DNA of 64,000 bases from Glycomyces sp. TRM65418 (GCF_019710475.1 NZ_JAJFAX010000005.1:124001-188000), one strand, 5' to 3'. Shown: positions 41,027-49,815, numbered from the stretch's first letter. Notes: generated from the letters alone by a model not told the origin. Numbers and translations: made by a program.

Positions 41027-41962
41027 CTACACCGGGACGGCCGTCTGCGTCGATTCGCGGAACGCCGTGGGGCTCTTGCCCTTCCGTCGCTTGAACGCGT
41101 TGCTGAAACCGAACTGGTCGGCGTAGCCGACCCTGCGGGCCACTTGGGCCACCGTGAGATCGGGGTCGGCGAGGAGTTCCTCGGCGAGTTCCATGCGCCA
41201 TTCGGTCAGGTACGTCAGCGGCGGTTCGCCCATGACCTCGCTGAAGCGCTTGGCGAGCAGCGCCCGGGAGACGCCGGCCTCGCCCGCCAGGTCCGCGACG
41301 GTCCAGGGCCGGGACGGCGCGGTGTGCACGGCCTCCAGCGCGGGCCCGACCACGGGATCGGTGAAGCCGCGGTACCAGACCGGCGCGCGCCGCCCCTGCT
41401 GGTCGAACCAGGCGCGGAGCGTGCACACCAGGCCCCAGTCGAAGAGCCGGTCGATGAACGCCTGCGTGCCGGGCTTGCGCTCGAAGAGGTCGGTGGCGCA
41501 GGCGTCGAGCCAGACGCACACGTCGGCTTCGTCGTCCACCACCAGCACGGGCGGCAGTGCGCGCATGAGCCGCTCGTGGCGGCGGCCGGAGGCCCGGTAG
41601 GCGCCGACGAACAGCGCGGTCGCCTCCGCGTCGTCCGATCGCGAGGCGGGCGCCTTGAGTTCCGGGCAGGCCTCGGCGTCGAAGCAGGTGAGCCAGTACT
41701 CGAGGTGCGGCCGCTCGACCGACGCGGGCGTGTCGGCCATGCGGAACGGCTCGCTGCCGCGCACGACCGCGGTCTGCCCGGCCCGCAGGCCGACCCGGCC
41801 TCCGTCGGCGAGGAGGAGCGTCCCGCCGCCGCGGGCGACGGTGACCATGGTGAGCGGGGCGCGGTCGTCGAAGCCGACGACCCAGGGGGCCTTGAGCATC
41901 GCGTCGCTGAGGATCGCGCCTTCGGCGCGGATGCCTCCCAGGAGTTGGCTGAGCGGGTCCAT
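41027..41962 (-). CDS. AraC-family regulator with cupin sensor domain
   Basis: 311 residues from ATG 41962. The cupin_6-type N-terminal domain (about 1-180) includes the GGTLLLADGGRVGLRAG turn. Two HTHs sit in the C-terminal AraC domain (about 205-300): WTVADLAGEAGVSRALLAKRFSE and LTVAQVARRVGYADQFGFSNAFKRRKGKSPTAFR. TACCAT lies 6 nt before the ATG. It diverges from the quinone-reductase-like gene (107-bp gap) and is the probable regulator of that gene and of itself. Confidence 0.88.
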   Translation of the reverse strand: MDPLSQLLGGIRAEGAILSDAMLKAPWVVGFDDRAPLTMVTVARGGGTLLLADGGRVGLRAGQTAVVRGSEPFRMADTPASVERPHLEYWLTCFDAEACPELKAPASRSDDAEATALFVGAYRASGRRHERLMRALPPVLVVDDEADVCVWLDACATDLFERKPGTQAFIDRLFDWGLVCTLRAWFDQQGRRAPVWYRGFTDPVVGPALEAVHTAPSRPWTVADLAGEAGVSRALLAKRFSEVMGEPPLTYLTEWRMELAEELLADPDLTVAQVARRVGYADQFGFSNAFKRRKGKSPTAFRESTQTAVPV

Positions 41963-42069
41963 GCCGCCATGGTAGACGATCACACATGCACTCGAGCGTC
42001 GCAACCATCGTCCGTCCACGCTTTCGGCGCTGTACTGAAGGAACACCGCAACGCTTGGAGGCTCCCGCC

Positions 42070-42735
42070 ATGAACACCGACCTGACCGGCCCGACCGCGC
42101 TCGTCGTCGTCGCCCACCACCGCGCCGACTCCCTCACCGCCCACATCGGCGACGTCGTGGCCGCGCGGCTCAAGGAGGCCGGGTACGCGATCGATCTGCT
42201 CGACCTGCACGCCGAGGGCTTCGACCCGCGCATGACCGTCGCCGACCAGCCCGACTGGGACGACCGCGACAAGGTCTACTCCCCTGAGGTGCGGGCGCAC
42301 ATGGAGCGGATCCTCGCCGCCGACGTCATCGTCCCGGTGTTCCCGGTCTACTGGAACAGCGTGCCCGCCTTGCTGAAGGGCTGGATCGACCGGGTGTGGA
42401 ACTACGGTTTCGCTTACGGTCGCAGCAAACCGCGGCTCGCCGGGAAGCGGATGCTGTGGCTCGGCCTGGCCGGGGCCGCCGAGGGGGACGAGTACGCGGC
42501 CTGGATGCACGACAACCTCGACCGCGTGCTCCGCGAAGGGATCTCGTTCTACACCGGCATCACCGAATCCGAGGTCGCGGTCCTGCACGACGCCGAAGGC
42601 GAGCCGCAGATCGTCGACGCCGACGGCAACTTCACCAAGGGCGAGGCCCTCAGCGGCGAGGCGCGCGCCGCCCACTACGCGGCGATGGACCGCACGGCCG
42701 CCGCGCACGTCGAGCGGTTCCTCAAGCTCGCCTGA
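42070..42735 (+). CDS. NAD(P)H oxidoreductase, flavodoxin_2 family (quinone reductase-like)
   Basis: 221 residues from ATG 42070; TTGGAGG lies 9 nt upstream. The FMN/FAD-binding fold shows ALVVVAHHRADSLT at the start, then DVIVPVFPVYWNSVPALLKGWIDRVWNYGFAY, the hallmark of MdaB/KefF/NQO-type enzymes. It probably performs two-electron reduction of quinones or other electrophiles. A divergent AraC protein suggests induction by a toxic substrate. It converges with the ferredoxin gene across a perfect stem-loop. Confidence 0.86.
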   Translation: MNTDLTGPTALVVVAHHRADSLTAHIGDVVAARLKEAGYAIDLLDLHAEGFDPRMTVADQPDWDDRDKVYSPEVRAHMERILAADVIVPVFPVYWNSVPALLKGWIDRVWNYGFAYGRSKPRLAGKRMLWLGLAGAAEGDEYAAWMHDNLDRVLREGISFYTGITESEVAVLHDAEGEPQIVDADGNFTKGEALSGEARAAHYAAMDRTAAAHVERFLKLA

Positions 42736-42802
42736 GGCCGGCGGGGCGCACCGGTCGGGGACGGGCGGGGCGCGGACGTGCGCGAGGCGGCCGAGGACCC
42801 GG

Positions 42803-42840
42803 CCGGCCGGGCCGGCGTCGCGCGACGCCGGCCCGGCCGG
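42803..42840. terminator. 18-bp perfect GC stem between convergent genes
   Basis: Positions 42803-42820 and 42823-42840 are perfect inverted 18-bp arms with a 2-bp centre. The right arm ends one base before the ferredoxin stop codon. It can act for both converging transcripts. No T-tract. Confidence 0.75.
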
Positions 42841-43038
42841 TCACGCGGGTTCGAGTCGCAGCGCCGCCGCGGGGCACAGGCGCACCGCGTCGGCCACGTC
42901 GCCGTCGCCGTCCTCGGCCTCCTCGGCGAGGAGTACGACGCGGCCGTCCTCGTCGTCCTGGTCGAAGTGGTCGGGCGCGGTCAGCGCGCACATCCCCGAG
43001 CTCATGCACTGCTCGGCGTCGGCGATGATCCTCTTCAC
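42841..43038 (-). CDS. Ferredoxin (3Fe-4S type) partner of the P450
   Basis: 65 residues from GTG 43038, which has AGGGGGA just upstream and gives the standard short N-terminus; GTG 43062, overlapping the P450 stop, is possible. Cluster ligands: CMSSGMC (Cys-X5-Cys) and the C-terminal CPAAA, three cysteines with no fourth, so a [3Fe-4S] or a four-iron cluster with a non-Cys ligand. Small ferredoxins downstream of CYP genes carry electrons to the P450. Confidence 0.88.
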   Translation of the reverse strand: MKRIIADAEQCMSSGMCALTAPDHFDQDDEDGRVVLLAEEAEDGDGDVADAVRLCPAAALRLEPA

Positions 43039-43058
43039 GGCTCCCCCTGAACTCGCTG

Positions 43059-44279
43059 TCACCAGGTCACCGGGAGCTCGGCGACGCCGTAGAAGTTCTG
43101 CCCGGTGACCAGCGGCACCTCATCGAGCGGCACGGCCGGCCGCAGGCCCGGGAAGCGGGCGACGAGCCGCGAGAACGCGATCCGCATCTCCATGCGCGCC
43201 AGCTGCTGCCCCAGGCACTGGTGGACGCCGTGCCCGAACGTCAAGTGTCCCCTGCCGTCGCCGGTGACGTCCAGTTCGTCGGGCTCGGTGAAGTGGGCCT
43301 CGTCGCGGTTGGCCGTCTGCACGGACACCGTGACGTACTCGCGCGCCTTGAGCCGGTGCCCTTCGAACTCGAAGTCGGCCTTGACCTGCCGGATGAGTCC
43401 GGTGTGGATGATGCTGAGGTAGCGCAGCAGTTCCTCGACCGCACCGGCCGTCAGTTCGGGGCGCTCGCGCAGGAGGTCCCACTGGTCGCGGTGCTCCAGG
43501 AGCGCCAGGGCGCCCAGGGCGAGCATCTTCGCGGTGGTCTCGTGCCCGGCGACCAGGAGCAGGACCGCCAGCCCGGCGACCTCCTCGTCGGCCAGGTCGG
43601 GGTCGGCCGCGAGGTCGCTGAGCACGTCGTCGGTCGGCGTCTCCCGCTTGGCCGCGGCCAGTTCGCCGAGGAACGCGTAGAGCCGGTTGACGGCTTCGCC
43701 CTTGGCCTCGGCCCCGGCGTCCAGGGTGAAGATCGCGGCCGTGTCCGCCTCGAAGCGTTCGCGCCGCTCGTAGGGGACGCCGAGCAGTTCGCAGATCATC
43801 ATCGAGGGCACGGGGACGGCGAATTCCCGCACCAGGTCGGCGGGCCGGGGCCCGGCGGCGAGGGCGTCGAGGCGGTCGTCGACGTGCTGCGCGATGCGCG
43901 GTTCGAGCTGCTTCATCCGCTTGACGGTGAAGACGCCGGTGAGCTTGCGGCGCAGGCGGGTGTGGTCGGGCGGGTCCATCTCGATGAACATGCCGGGCGT
44001 GACGGGGAAGTCGCCTTCGAAGTCGGCGTAGGCCTCGAAGCCCGGCATGGGCACCGGCGCCTGGATCGGCGATCCGAGGCGGGAGCTGAACCGGGTGTCG
44101 GCCAGGACCTTGCGGGCCAGGCGGTGGCTGGTGACGAGCCAGCCCAGCTCGCCGTTCGGGTGGTAGCGCATCCGTCGCATCTCGGCCCCGCGGTGCAGGG
44201 CCATGACGGCCGCGGGCGGGTCGAAGGGGTGCTCGCGTTCGAGCGGGATGCCGTAGGGCACGGTGTCGGGTGCTGACAT
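43059..44279 (-). CDS. Cytochrome P450
   Basis: 406 residues, soluble bacterial class. I-helix LLLVAGHETTAK with the oxygen-activating Thr, EXXR as EELLRY, and heme-binding FGHGVHQCLGQQLAR with the axial Cys. FIEMDPPDHTRLRRKLTGVF is the C-helix region of CYP105/107-like enzymes. Together with the ferredoxin it forms a monooxygenase unit; the reductase must be elsewhere. Substrate unknown. A 23-bp palindrome (44322-44344) in an AT-rich upstream patch suggests tight repression. Confidence 0.92.
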   Translation of the reverse strand: MSAPDTVPYGIPLEREHPFDPPAAVMALHRGAEMRRMRYHPNGELGWLVTSHRLARKVLADTRFSSRLGSPIQAPVPMPGFEAYADFEGDFPVTPGMFIEMDPPDHTRLRRKLTGVFTVKRMKQLEPRIAQHVDDRLDALAAGPRPADLVREFAVPVPSMMICELLGVPYERRERFEADTAAIFTLDAGAEAKGEAVNRLYAFLGELAAAKRETPTDDVLSDLAADPDLADEEVAGLAVLLLVAGHETTAKMLALGALALLEHRDQWDLLRERPELTAGAVEELLRYLSIIHTGLIRQVKADFEFEGHRLKAREYVTVSVQTANRDEAHFTEPDELDVTGDGRGHLTFGHGVHQCLGQQLARMEMRIAFSRLVARFPGLRPAVPLDEVPLVTGQNFYGVAELPVTW

Positions 44280-44321
44280 CGGGTCTCCTCGGTGGTGGCG
44301 GTGATCGCGCGGACCGCGATC

Positions 44322-44344
44322 TACGTATATAGAGAATATACGTA
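44322..44344. promoter_or_regulatory. Operator-like 23-bp palindrome upstream of the P450 gene
   Basis: TACGTATAT (44322-44330), 5-bp centre AGAGA, ATATACGTA (44336-44344): perfect 9-bp arms. It sits in a lone AT-rich patch (44320-44352) 43 bp upstream of the P450 start, where the promoter should be. Confidence 0.7.
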
Positions 44345-44426
44345 TACATAGCAGCGCGCAAGGGCCCGCGTCCGCTTCAGTGCGTCGGCTTTCCGCAGCC
44401 CAGGCGGGCGCCGGGCGGTCCGCGGG

Positions 44427-44585
44427 TCAGTCGCGCCCGAGGAGCCAGCCGATGCCGGCGAGCATCGCGATGAGGGCGAAGAAGACGTAGATCGCGAGCT
44501 CCACCCATTCGCTCGCGGACTTCGGCCGCCAGAACCGTCTGCGCGGCCGCCCGGGTTCCTGCTTCGGGTCAGGGGTGTCGTTCAT
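44427..44585 (-). CDS. Small single-pass membrane protein
   Basis: 52 residues from ATG 44585. A Pro/Arg/Lys-rich N-terminus is followed by ASEWVELAIYVFFALIAMLAGIGWLLGRD, one membrane helix. TACGCT (44597-44592) lies 6 nt before the ATG, suggesting leaderless expression, which supports this short start over an upstream in-frame one. No family recognised. Confidence 0.6.
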   Translation of the reverse strand: MNDTPDPKQEPGRPRRRFWRPKSASEWVELAIYVFFALIAMLAGIGWLLGRD

Positions 44586-44665
44586 GCGTCCAGCGTAGGC
44601 AGTGGACCCCAGTGGAGCCAACAGCGCAAATCATTTTGACGCCGTGCCGTTAGACGCACACACTC

Positions 44666-46318
44666 ATGGGCATGGGATTCGTGGACCTCTCCGGCGTGCG
44701 CTACGGCCTCAGCGACGGCACGACGCTGTTCGACGACGTGTCGTTCCGGGTCGGCGAGGGCGCGAAGGTCGCGCTCATCGGCGCGAACGGGGCGGGGAAG
44801 ACCACGCTGCTCGACATCGTCACCGGCGCCCTCGCCCCCGACGCGGGCACCGTCGCGCACTCGGGCGGCCTGGGCGTCATGCGGCAGCTCGTCGGCATGC
44901 GGGAAGGCCACCGGCCGCTGTGGCGCCTGGCGCTGTCGCTGGCCGCGCCCGAGCTGCGGGTCGCGGGCGAGCGCTTCATCGCCGCCGAGCGGCTCATGGG
45001 CGAGGACGACTCCACCGGGACCCAGCTCGACTACGCCCAGGCCCTGGCCGACTGGGGCGAGCTGGGCGGCTACGAGTTCGACGTCCTCTGCGACACCGTC
45101 TCGGTCGCGGTCCTCGGCCTGCCGTGGGAGGACGCGAGGGACCGTCCGCTCAGGACGCTCTCGGGCGGCGAGCAGAAGCGGTTCGCCCTCCGGCTGCTGC
45201 TCCGGGGCCGCGACGAGGTCCTCGCCCTGGACGAGCCGGACAACTTCCTCGACGTGCCCGCGAAGCGCGAGCTGGAGCAGGCGATCCGCGACTCCGACAA
45301 GTCGATCCTGTTCGTCTCGCACGACCGGGAGGTCCTCGCCAACGCCGCCGAGTCCATCGTGACCCTGGAGGCCGGCACGACCTGGACGCACGGCGGCGGC
45401 TTCGCGACCTGGCACGAGGCCCGCGCCGCCCGCCACGACCGGTTCGAGGAGCTGCGGCGGCGCTGGGACGAGGAGCACCAGAAGCTGCGCGAGCTCATGC
45501 TCATGTACAAGAACAAGGCGGCCTACAACGCCGACATGGCCTCCCGCTACCGGGCCGCGCAGACGCGGCTGCGGAAGTTCGAGGAGGCCGGGCCGCCGCC
45601 CGCGCCGCCGCGCGAGCAGGACATCCGCGTCAAGCTCGAAGGCGGCCGCACCGGCAAGCGCGCGGTGGTCTGCGAGCAGCTCGAACTGGAGGACCTGACG
45701 TTCCCGTTCGACCTGGAGGTCTGGTACGGCGACCGCGTGGCGGTGCTGGGCGCCAACGGGACCGGCAAGAGCCACTTCCTGCGCCTGCTCGCCCGCGGCG
45801 GCTCCGACCCCGGCGCCGGGCTCGCCGCGAAGCGGCGCCTGGACCCGGTGCGGCACAGCGGCGTCGCCCGCCTGGGCGCCCGCGTCTCCCCCGGGCACTT
45901 CTCGCAGACGCACGAGCACCCCGAGTTCGCGGGGCGCACGCTGCGCGAGATCCTGTGGGAGGGCGACGAGGACCGGCCGTCCCTGGACCGCTCGCGGGCG
46001 ATGAGCGCCCTCAACCGCTACGAGCTCACCGCCCAGTCCGAACAGGACTTCAAGACGCTCTCGGGCGGCCAGCAGGCGCGGTTCATGGTGCTCCTCCTGG
46101 AGCTCTCGGGCGCGACCTGCCTGCTCCTGGACGAGCCGACGGACAACCTCGACCTCGCGTCGGCCGAGGCCCTGGAGCAGGGCCTGCGGGCCTTCGACGG
46201 CACCGTCATCGCCGTCACGCACGACCGCTGGTTCACCCGCGGCTTCGACCGCTTCGTGGTCTTCCGACGCGACGGCGAGGTCGTCGAGACGGACGAGCCG
46301 GTCTGGGACGTCCGATGA
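44666..46318 (+). CDS. ABC-F family ATP-binding protein
   Basis: 550 residues. Two fused ABC modules and no membrane segment: Walker A GANGAGKT (module 1) and GANGTGKS (module 2), signatures LSGGEQKR and LSGGQQAR, Walker B LALDEPDNFLD and LLLDEPTDNLD. The 80-residue linker is Arg/Lys/Glu-rich (RWDEEHQKLRELMLMYKNKAAYNADM). ABC-F proteins act on ribosomes, some giving antibiotic protection. ATG 44672 is an alternative start two codons in. Nothing adjacent tells which ABC-F role this has. Confidence 0.92.
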   Translation: MGMGFVDLSGVRYGLSDGTTLFDDVSFRVGEGAKVALIGANGAGKTTLLDIVTGALAPDAGTVAHSGGLGVMRQLVGMREGHRPLWRLALSLAAPELRVAGERFIAAERLMGEDDSTGTQLDYAQALADWGELGGYEFDVLCDTVSVAVLGLPWEDARDRPLRTLSGGEQKRFALRLLLRGRDEVLALDEPDNFLDVPAKRELEQAIRDSDKSILFVSHDREVLANAAESIVTLEAGTTWTHGGGFATWHEARAARHDRFEELRRRWDEEHQKLRELMLMYKNKAAYNADMASRYRAAQTRLRKFEEAGPPPAPPREQDIRVKLEGGRTGKRAVVCEQLELEDLTFPFDLEVWYGDRVAVLGANGTGKSHFLRLLARGGSDPGAGLAAKRRLDPVRHSGVARLGARVSPGHFSQTHEHPEFAGRTLREILWEGDEDRPSLDRSRAMSALNRYELTAQSEQDFKTLSGGQQARFMVLLLELSGATCLLLDEPTDNLDLASAEALEQGLRAFDGTVIAVTHDRWFTRGFDRFVVFRRDGEVVETDEPVWDVR

Positions 46319-46554
46319 GGACGAGGCGCGGATCGGTCGGCGGGCGCGTCCGGAACCGCGCCGCCGATGTCGCGCATGGCAAGCGAATGGCAAGTCCGGC
46401 CGCTTAGGCTTCCCCATCGACCGCGGAGCGAGGCGGTCGGCCCGCGCACCCCGCGCCGCATCCCCCGATGCGGCGGCCGCCGGCATGCCCCGACCACCGC
46501 GATCGCATCCATTCCCCCTGCGACACGAGAACCTCTGAACAGGAGCGTTCACCC

Positions 46555-46890
46555 ATGTTGATCTGGCAAGGCAAGGGCCTCCTCGCCTTCATTCCGGCGC
46601 TGTTCTTCGGCATCTTCGCCACCTTGACCGAGGCGGTCACCACGCTGGAGACCACGCCCTCCTGGGGCGTCGGCCTGATCCTCGGCGGCATCGCGGCGGC
46701 GGCGCTCATCTGGTGGCTGGACCGCCTGCTGGAGCGGCGCAACCCGCCGCGGACCCTGGTCGACCAGCGCACCGGCCAGCAGGTCGCCGTCCGCCGCCGG
46801 GACACGTTCTTCTTCATCCCCATGCGGTTCTTCCCCTACCTCTACGGGGCGGCCGCCGTCGGCGGCGTCGTGCTGCTCGCCACCGCATGA
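46555..46890 (+). CDS. Small membrane protein of unknown function
   Basis: 111 residues from ATG 46555 with AGGAG about 9 nt upstream. Three hydrophobic segments: LLAFIPALFFGIFATLTEA, WGVGLILGGIAAAALIWWL and FPYLYGAAAVGGVVLLATA, with a charged loop LLERRNPPRTLVDQRTGQQVAVRRRDTFFF resembling zinc-ribbon-less membrane proteins common in actinobacteria. Function unknown. Confidence 0.75.
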   Translation: MLIWQGKGLLAFIPALFFGIFATLTEAVTTLETTPSWGVGLILGGIAAAALIWWLDRLLERRNPPRTLVDQRTGQQVAVRRRDTFFFIPMRFFPYLYGAAAVGGVVLLATA

Positions 46891-47205
46891 GCGTCGGCGG
46901 GCGTCGCCGCACCACGGTGCGGCGATCGGCGGCGTTCAGCGCGGTCCTGGCGTCGCCCCTCTCGACCGGCCGGGGCTGCACGATGCGGAGGAGCCTCGGG
47001 CCGGACGGGGACGCCTCGACCGCGCACGGGGACGGGCCGGCCCGCCTGCGCGCGGATTGACCGATCGGGCGGCGGGCGCGGTCGTCCGGCACGGCGTCGG
47101 ACGCGTCCGCCGGGGCGGTCCGCGAAGGGCGCGGCCGGGACGCTGCTGGTGGCACAGCGCCCCGGCCGCGCGTCATTGGGGGGACCGTGGTCCCCGCCGG
47201 GCCTC
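46891..47205. other. Gene-free interval with a strong stem-loop
   Basis: 315 bp between the membrane protein and the leftward 61-codon gene. The only structured element is the stem-loop at 47129-47171. No further gene is supported. Confidence 0.5.
47129..47171. terminator. Stem-loop with 11-bp perfect arms
   Basis: GCGCGGCCGGG (47129-47139) and CCCGGCCGCGC (47161-47171) enclose 21 nt that fold further (GCTG/CAGC). It lies 35 nt past the stop of the leftward small gene and can also end rightward transcripts. Confidence 0.6.
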
Positions 47206-47391
47206 TCACTCGACGGGCGGGCCGGGGACGCCGTGGACGGCCATGTCGCTGCGCATGGGGGTCGCGACGCCGTCGGGGCGGTGCCGCAGGCGCCGCAGCG
47301 GCTGCTGCAGCGCCTTGGCCGCGGGCGGCGGGTCGGAGCGGGTCTCCCGCTCGGAGGGTGTGCCGTAGGGGTGGACATCGGCTTGGGACAT
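47206..47391 (-). CDS. Small hydrophilic protein of unknown function
   Basis: 61 residues from ATG 47391. Coding support: CAGGAGA immediately upstream at normal spacing, almost every third codon base G or C, and a downstream stem-loop. It is Pro/Arg-rich, with no Cys, no hydrophobic segment and no repeat: MSQADVHPYGTPSERE at the start, ALQQPLRRLRHRPDG in the middle, HGVPGPPVE at the end. No family recognised. It could be a small regulatory protein or a peptide precursor; no maturation enzyme is adjacent. Confidence 0.55.
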   Translation of the reverse strand: MSQADVHPYGTPSERETRSDPPPAAKALQQPLRRLRHRPDGVATPMRSDMAVHGVPGPPVE

Positions 47392-47513
47392 GCGGTCTCC
47401 TGTGCGCGAACGGCATCGATCCGTGGCCCCCACCACAGAGGAGCCTAGGCGGGTTCGCGCCGGGACGCAATGATTCCGGGCCCGGTGTCCTCGATCAGAC
47501 AGTGTCCGCGTCG

Positions 47514-48341
47514 CTACAGGAGTTCGAGGAGTTCCTCGATGTACTGGGCGACGCCGTCGTCGTTGTTGCCGGCCGGGGCGATCTCGCTGGCGGCGGCCTG
47601 CACCCACGGGTGGCCGTTGGGCATCGCGACCGAGTGGCCGGCGGCCTTGATCATGCTGAGGTCGTTGGTGGCATCACCGAAGACGAGCACGTCGGACCAG
47701 TCGATGCCGAACTTGTCGAGCACGATCTGGATCCCGGCGGCCTTGGTGACGCCGACCGGGCAGACCTCGAGCATGCCGACGCCGGACTCGGTGACGTTGA
47801 CGAGGTCGGGGTCGATCACGTCCTGGGCGGCGACGAGGAGCTCGGGCCCGGTGTGGTGGTCGGAGACGAAGTAGCCCTTGACCATCGGACCGGAGAAGGC
47901 GACCTCGCGGGGCGCGGTCTCGAGTGTGACGCCGGGCCACGGCCAGTCGGGCATGGGGTCGCCGGTGATGTGCCGCTCGGGGTCGGCGGGCTCGGCGAGG
48001 GCGCGGACGGGGCCGACCTCGGCCTCCACCAGGCGCAGCGCCTGCAGGAGCACGGCGCCGTCCACGGAGCGGTCGGCGAGTGGGACGACGGTGTCGTCGT
48101 AGCGGCATTCGTAGACGAACGCGCCCTGCCCGAGGACGAGGAAGTCGGCCGAGGGGATGTCGTTGCGGCACATGTCGAGCAGGCGCGGTCCGCGGCCGGT
48201 CGCGCCGACGAGGAGCACCCCCGAGGCGGCCAGGCGCTTGAGGGCGGCCATGGTGCGGGGCGAGACGGACTCGTCGGTGCGGACGACGGTGCCGTCGAGG
48301 TCCGTCGCGACGAGTCGGGGTGCCCGGTCCAATTGGATCAT
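47514..48341 (-). CDS. HAD-superfamily hydrolase, Cof type
   Basis: 275 residues. HAD motif I DLDGTVVRTD, motif II VGATGR, motif III TKAAG and motif IV VFGDATNDLSMIKAAG; the type IIB cap lies between. It probably dephosphorylates small phosphates such as sugar phosphates. AAGGAGGACAC precedes the ATG. The palindrome at 48378-48396 lies upstream. A paralog follows upstream on the same strand (48488-49333). Confidence 0.87.
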   Translation of the reverse strand: MIQLDRAPRLVATDLDGTVVRTDESVSPRTMAALKRLAASGVLLVGATGRGPRLLDMCRNDIPSADFLVLGQGAFVYECRYDDTVVPLADRSVDGAVLLQALRLVEAEVGPVRALAEPADPERHITGDPMPDWPWPGVTLETAPREVAFSGPMVKGYFVSDHHTGPELLVAAQDVIDPDLVNVTESGVGMLEVCPVGVTKAAGIQIVLDKFGIDWSDVLVFGDATNDLSMIKAAGHSVAMPNGHPWVQAAASEIAPAGNNDDGVAQYIEELLELL

Positions 48342-48377
48342 GTGTCCTCCTTGGTCGTCTCGCCGCGATCGGCCGCC

Positions 48378-48396
48378 GTGAGACCAATGGTCTCAC
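48378..48396. promoter_or_regulatory. Palindrome GTGAGACC-AAT-GGTCTCAC
   Basis: Perfect 8-bp arms, 3-bp centre, 37-55 bp upstream of the HAD gene at 48341. The size suits a dimeric repressor. A hairpin with a 3-nt loop ending the upstream HAD gene is the alternative. Confidence 0.5.
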
Positions 48397-48487
48397 TGTC
48401 GCGGTCGATGCGGATCCGCTGTCTCGCTTCAGGTCCGGGGCCGCCGGGAGGGGCGGGCCCGCCTCGGGCGCGAGGGCCCCTGGTCCG

Positions 48488-49333
48488 TCAGAACCACCGT
48501 GCCAGTACTTTCGCCACCCCGTCCTCCCACACCGAGGGGGCCACCTCGTCGGCCGCGGCCCGCACGTCCGGGGCCGCCTGTCCCATCGCCACGGCGTACC
48601 CCGCCCACGCGAACATGGTCAGGTCGTTGTGGGCGTCGCCGAAGACGACGGTGTCGGCTGATGATACGCCGTAGTAGTCGGCGATGCGGGCGATGCCGGT
48701 GGCCTTGCTGATTCCGGGCGGGCCGATGTCGACCCAGCCGTTGTAGCCGACCTCCACGTGGTAGTCGGCCGGGCCGAGGGCGGCGCGCTCGGCCAGGCGC
48801 ATGGCGTTGGCGCAGCGGATGGCGGCGCCGTAGCGGTTGTCGGAGTCGACGCGGGCCACCAGGCGCGGGGCGGGCCGGGAGACGAGCTCGTCGAGGGTGA
48901 TCTCGCCGGCCCATCGGGCGTCGAAGTCGCGTTTGAAGCCGGGGGTGTGCCACCAGCCGTCGAGGTCCCATTCGACCGCGAACTCGACGGCCGGGTCGGC
49001 GTCGCGGAGGGCCGCGACGGCCGTGGCGGCGTCGACGGCGGACTGGTGGGAGATCTCGCGGGCGGCCAGGTCGTATTCGCCGGCGCCGTGGGAGGCGGAG
49101 GCGAAGCCGTCGTCGAGCCCGAGGTCGTCGGCGGTGCGCACGGCGCCCCAGATCGCGCGGCCGGTGACGACGGCGACGGGGACCCCGGCGTCGCGGACGG
49201 CCCGGAGGGCGTCGATCACCGCGCGGCTGGGCTTGGTCGGCTCGCGGTCGTGGTAGTCGACGACCGTCCCGTCGAGGTCGACGGCGACGAGCTTGGGGGG
49301 CGTCTGCCGGGGGGCCGGGGCGTTGTCTGGCAC
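48488..49333 (-). CDS. HAD-superfamily hydrolase, Cof type (second copy)
   Basis: 281 residues. HAD motifs: VDLDGTVVDYHD (I), VVTGRA (II), ISKATG (III) and VFGDAHNDLTMFAWAG (IV). The conserved ends are shared with the neighbouring HAD protein, while the cap (DLDGWWHTPGFKRDFDARW) differs. Tandem duplication followed by cap divergence would explain the pair. Substrate unknown. Confidence 0.87.
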   Translation of the reverse strand: MPDNAPAPRQTPPKLVAVDLDGTVVDYHDREPTKPSRAVIDALRAVRDAGVPVAVVTGRAIWGAVRTADDLGLDDGFASASHGAGEYDLAAREISHQSAVDAATAVAALRDADPAVEFAVEWDLDGWWHTPGFKRDFDARWAGEITLDELVSRPAPRLVARVDSDNRYGAAIRCANAMRLAERAALGPADYHVEVGYNGWVDIGPPGISKATGIARIADYYGVSSADTVVFGDAHNDLTMFAWAGYAVAMGQAAPDVRAAADEVAPSVWEDGVAKVLARWF

Positions 49334-49449
49334 CTGTCAACCGTAGCCCTGCGCGGGTGAACGGCAGGAGTCCGAGCGGCTGAACTCACGTCGACGCGCA
49401 ATCACACCAAACCCACCCATCGCGGCGGCTTGCGGCATACGGTTCGTCT

Positions 49450-49815
49450 ATGGGCGAGATCATGATCGAACGCGTCTACGACTACCGGCAGGACTCGGAG
49501 CGGGCCGGGACGGTGTTCCTGGTCGACCGGCTCTGGCCGCGCGGGGTCGGCAAGGAGGACCTGGAAGGGGTCACCTGGGCGCAGGACGCGGCGCCGTCGC
49601 CGAATCTGCGGGTGTGGTTCGGCCACACGGCCGATCGCTTCGCGGAGTTCAGCAGCCGCTACCGAGGCGAGCTCGACAAGCATCCCGAACGGGCCGAGCC
49701 GCTCCTGGAGGCGGCCCGGTCGGGGCCGGTGACCCTCCTGTACGCCGCGAAGGACCCCGAGGTCAACCACGCGCTGGTCCTGAAGGGGTGGCTGGAGGAC
49801 CGGCTGGCCGCCTGA
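49450..49815 (+). CDS. DUF488-family protein
   Basis: 121 residues. IERVYDYRQDSERAGTVFLVDRLWPRGVGKEDLEGVTWAQDAAPSPNLRVWFGH and VTLLYAAKDPEVNHALVLKGWLED are the standard DUF488 (YeaO-like) pattern. Function is not established. TACGGT (49438-49443) lies 6 nt before the ATG, and no Shine-Dalgarno is seen, so it is probably leaderless. Confidence 0.85.
   Translation: MGEIMIERVYDYRQDSERAGTVFLVDRLWPRGVGKEDLEGVTWAQDAAPSPNLRVWFGHTADRFAEFSSRYRGELDKHPERAEPLLEAARSGPVTLLYAAKDPEVNHALVLKGWLEDRLAA

Noticed and set aside
42803..42840. Large palindrome as a mobile-element end or operator
   Set aside because: It lies between two convergent stop codons and fits a bidirectional terminator; no transposase or target duplication is visible.
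47206..47391. Lasso- or lanthipeptide precursor
   Set aside because: No Cys, no recognisable leader motif and no maturation enzymes nearby; kept only as a hypothetical small protein.
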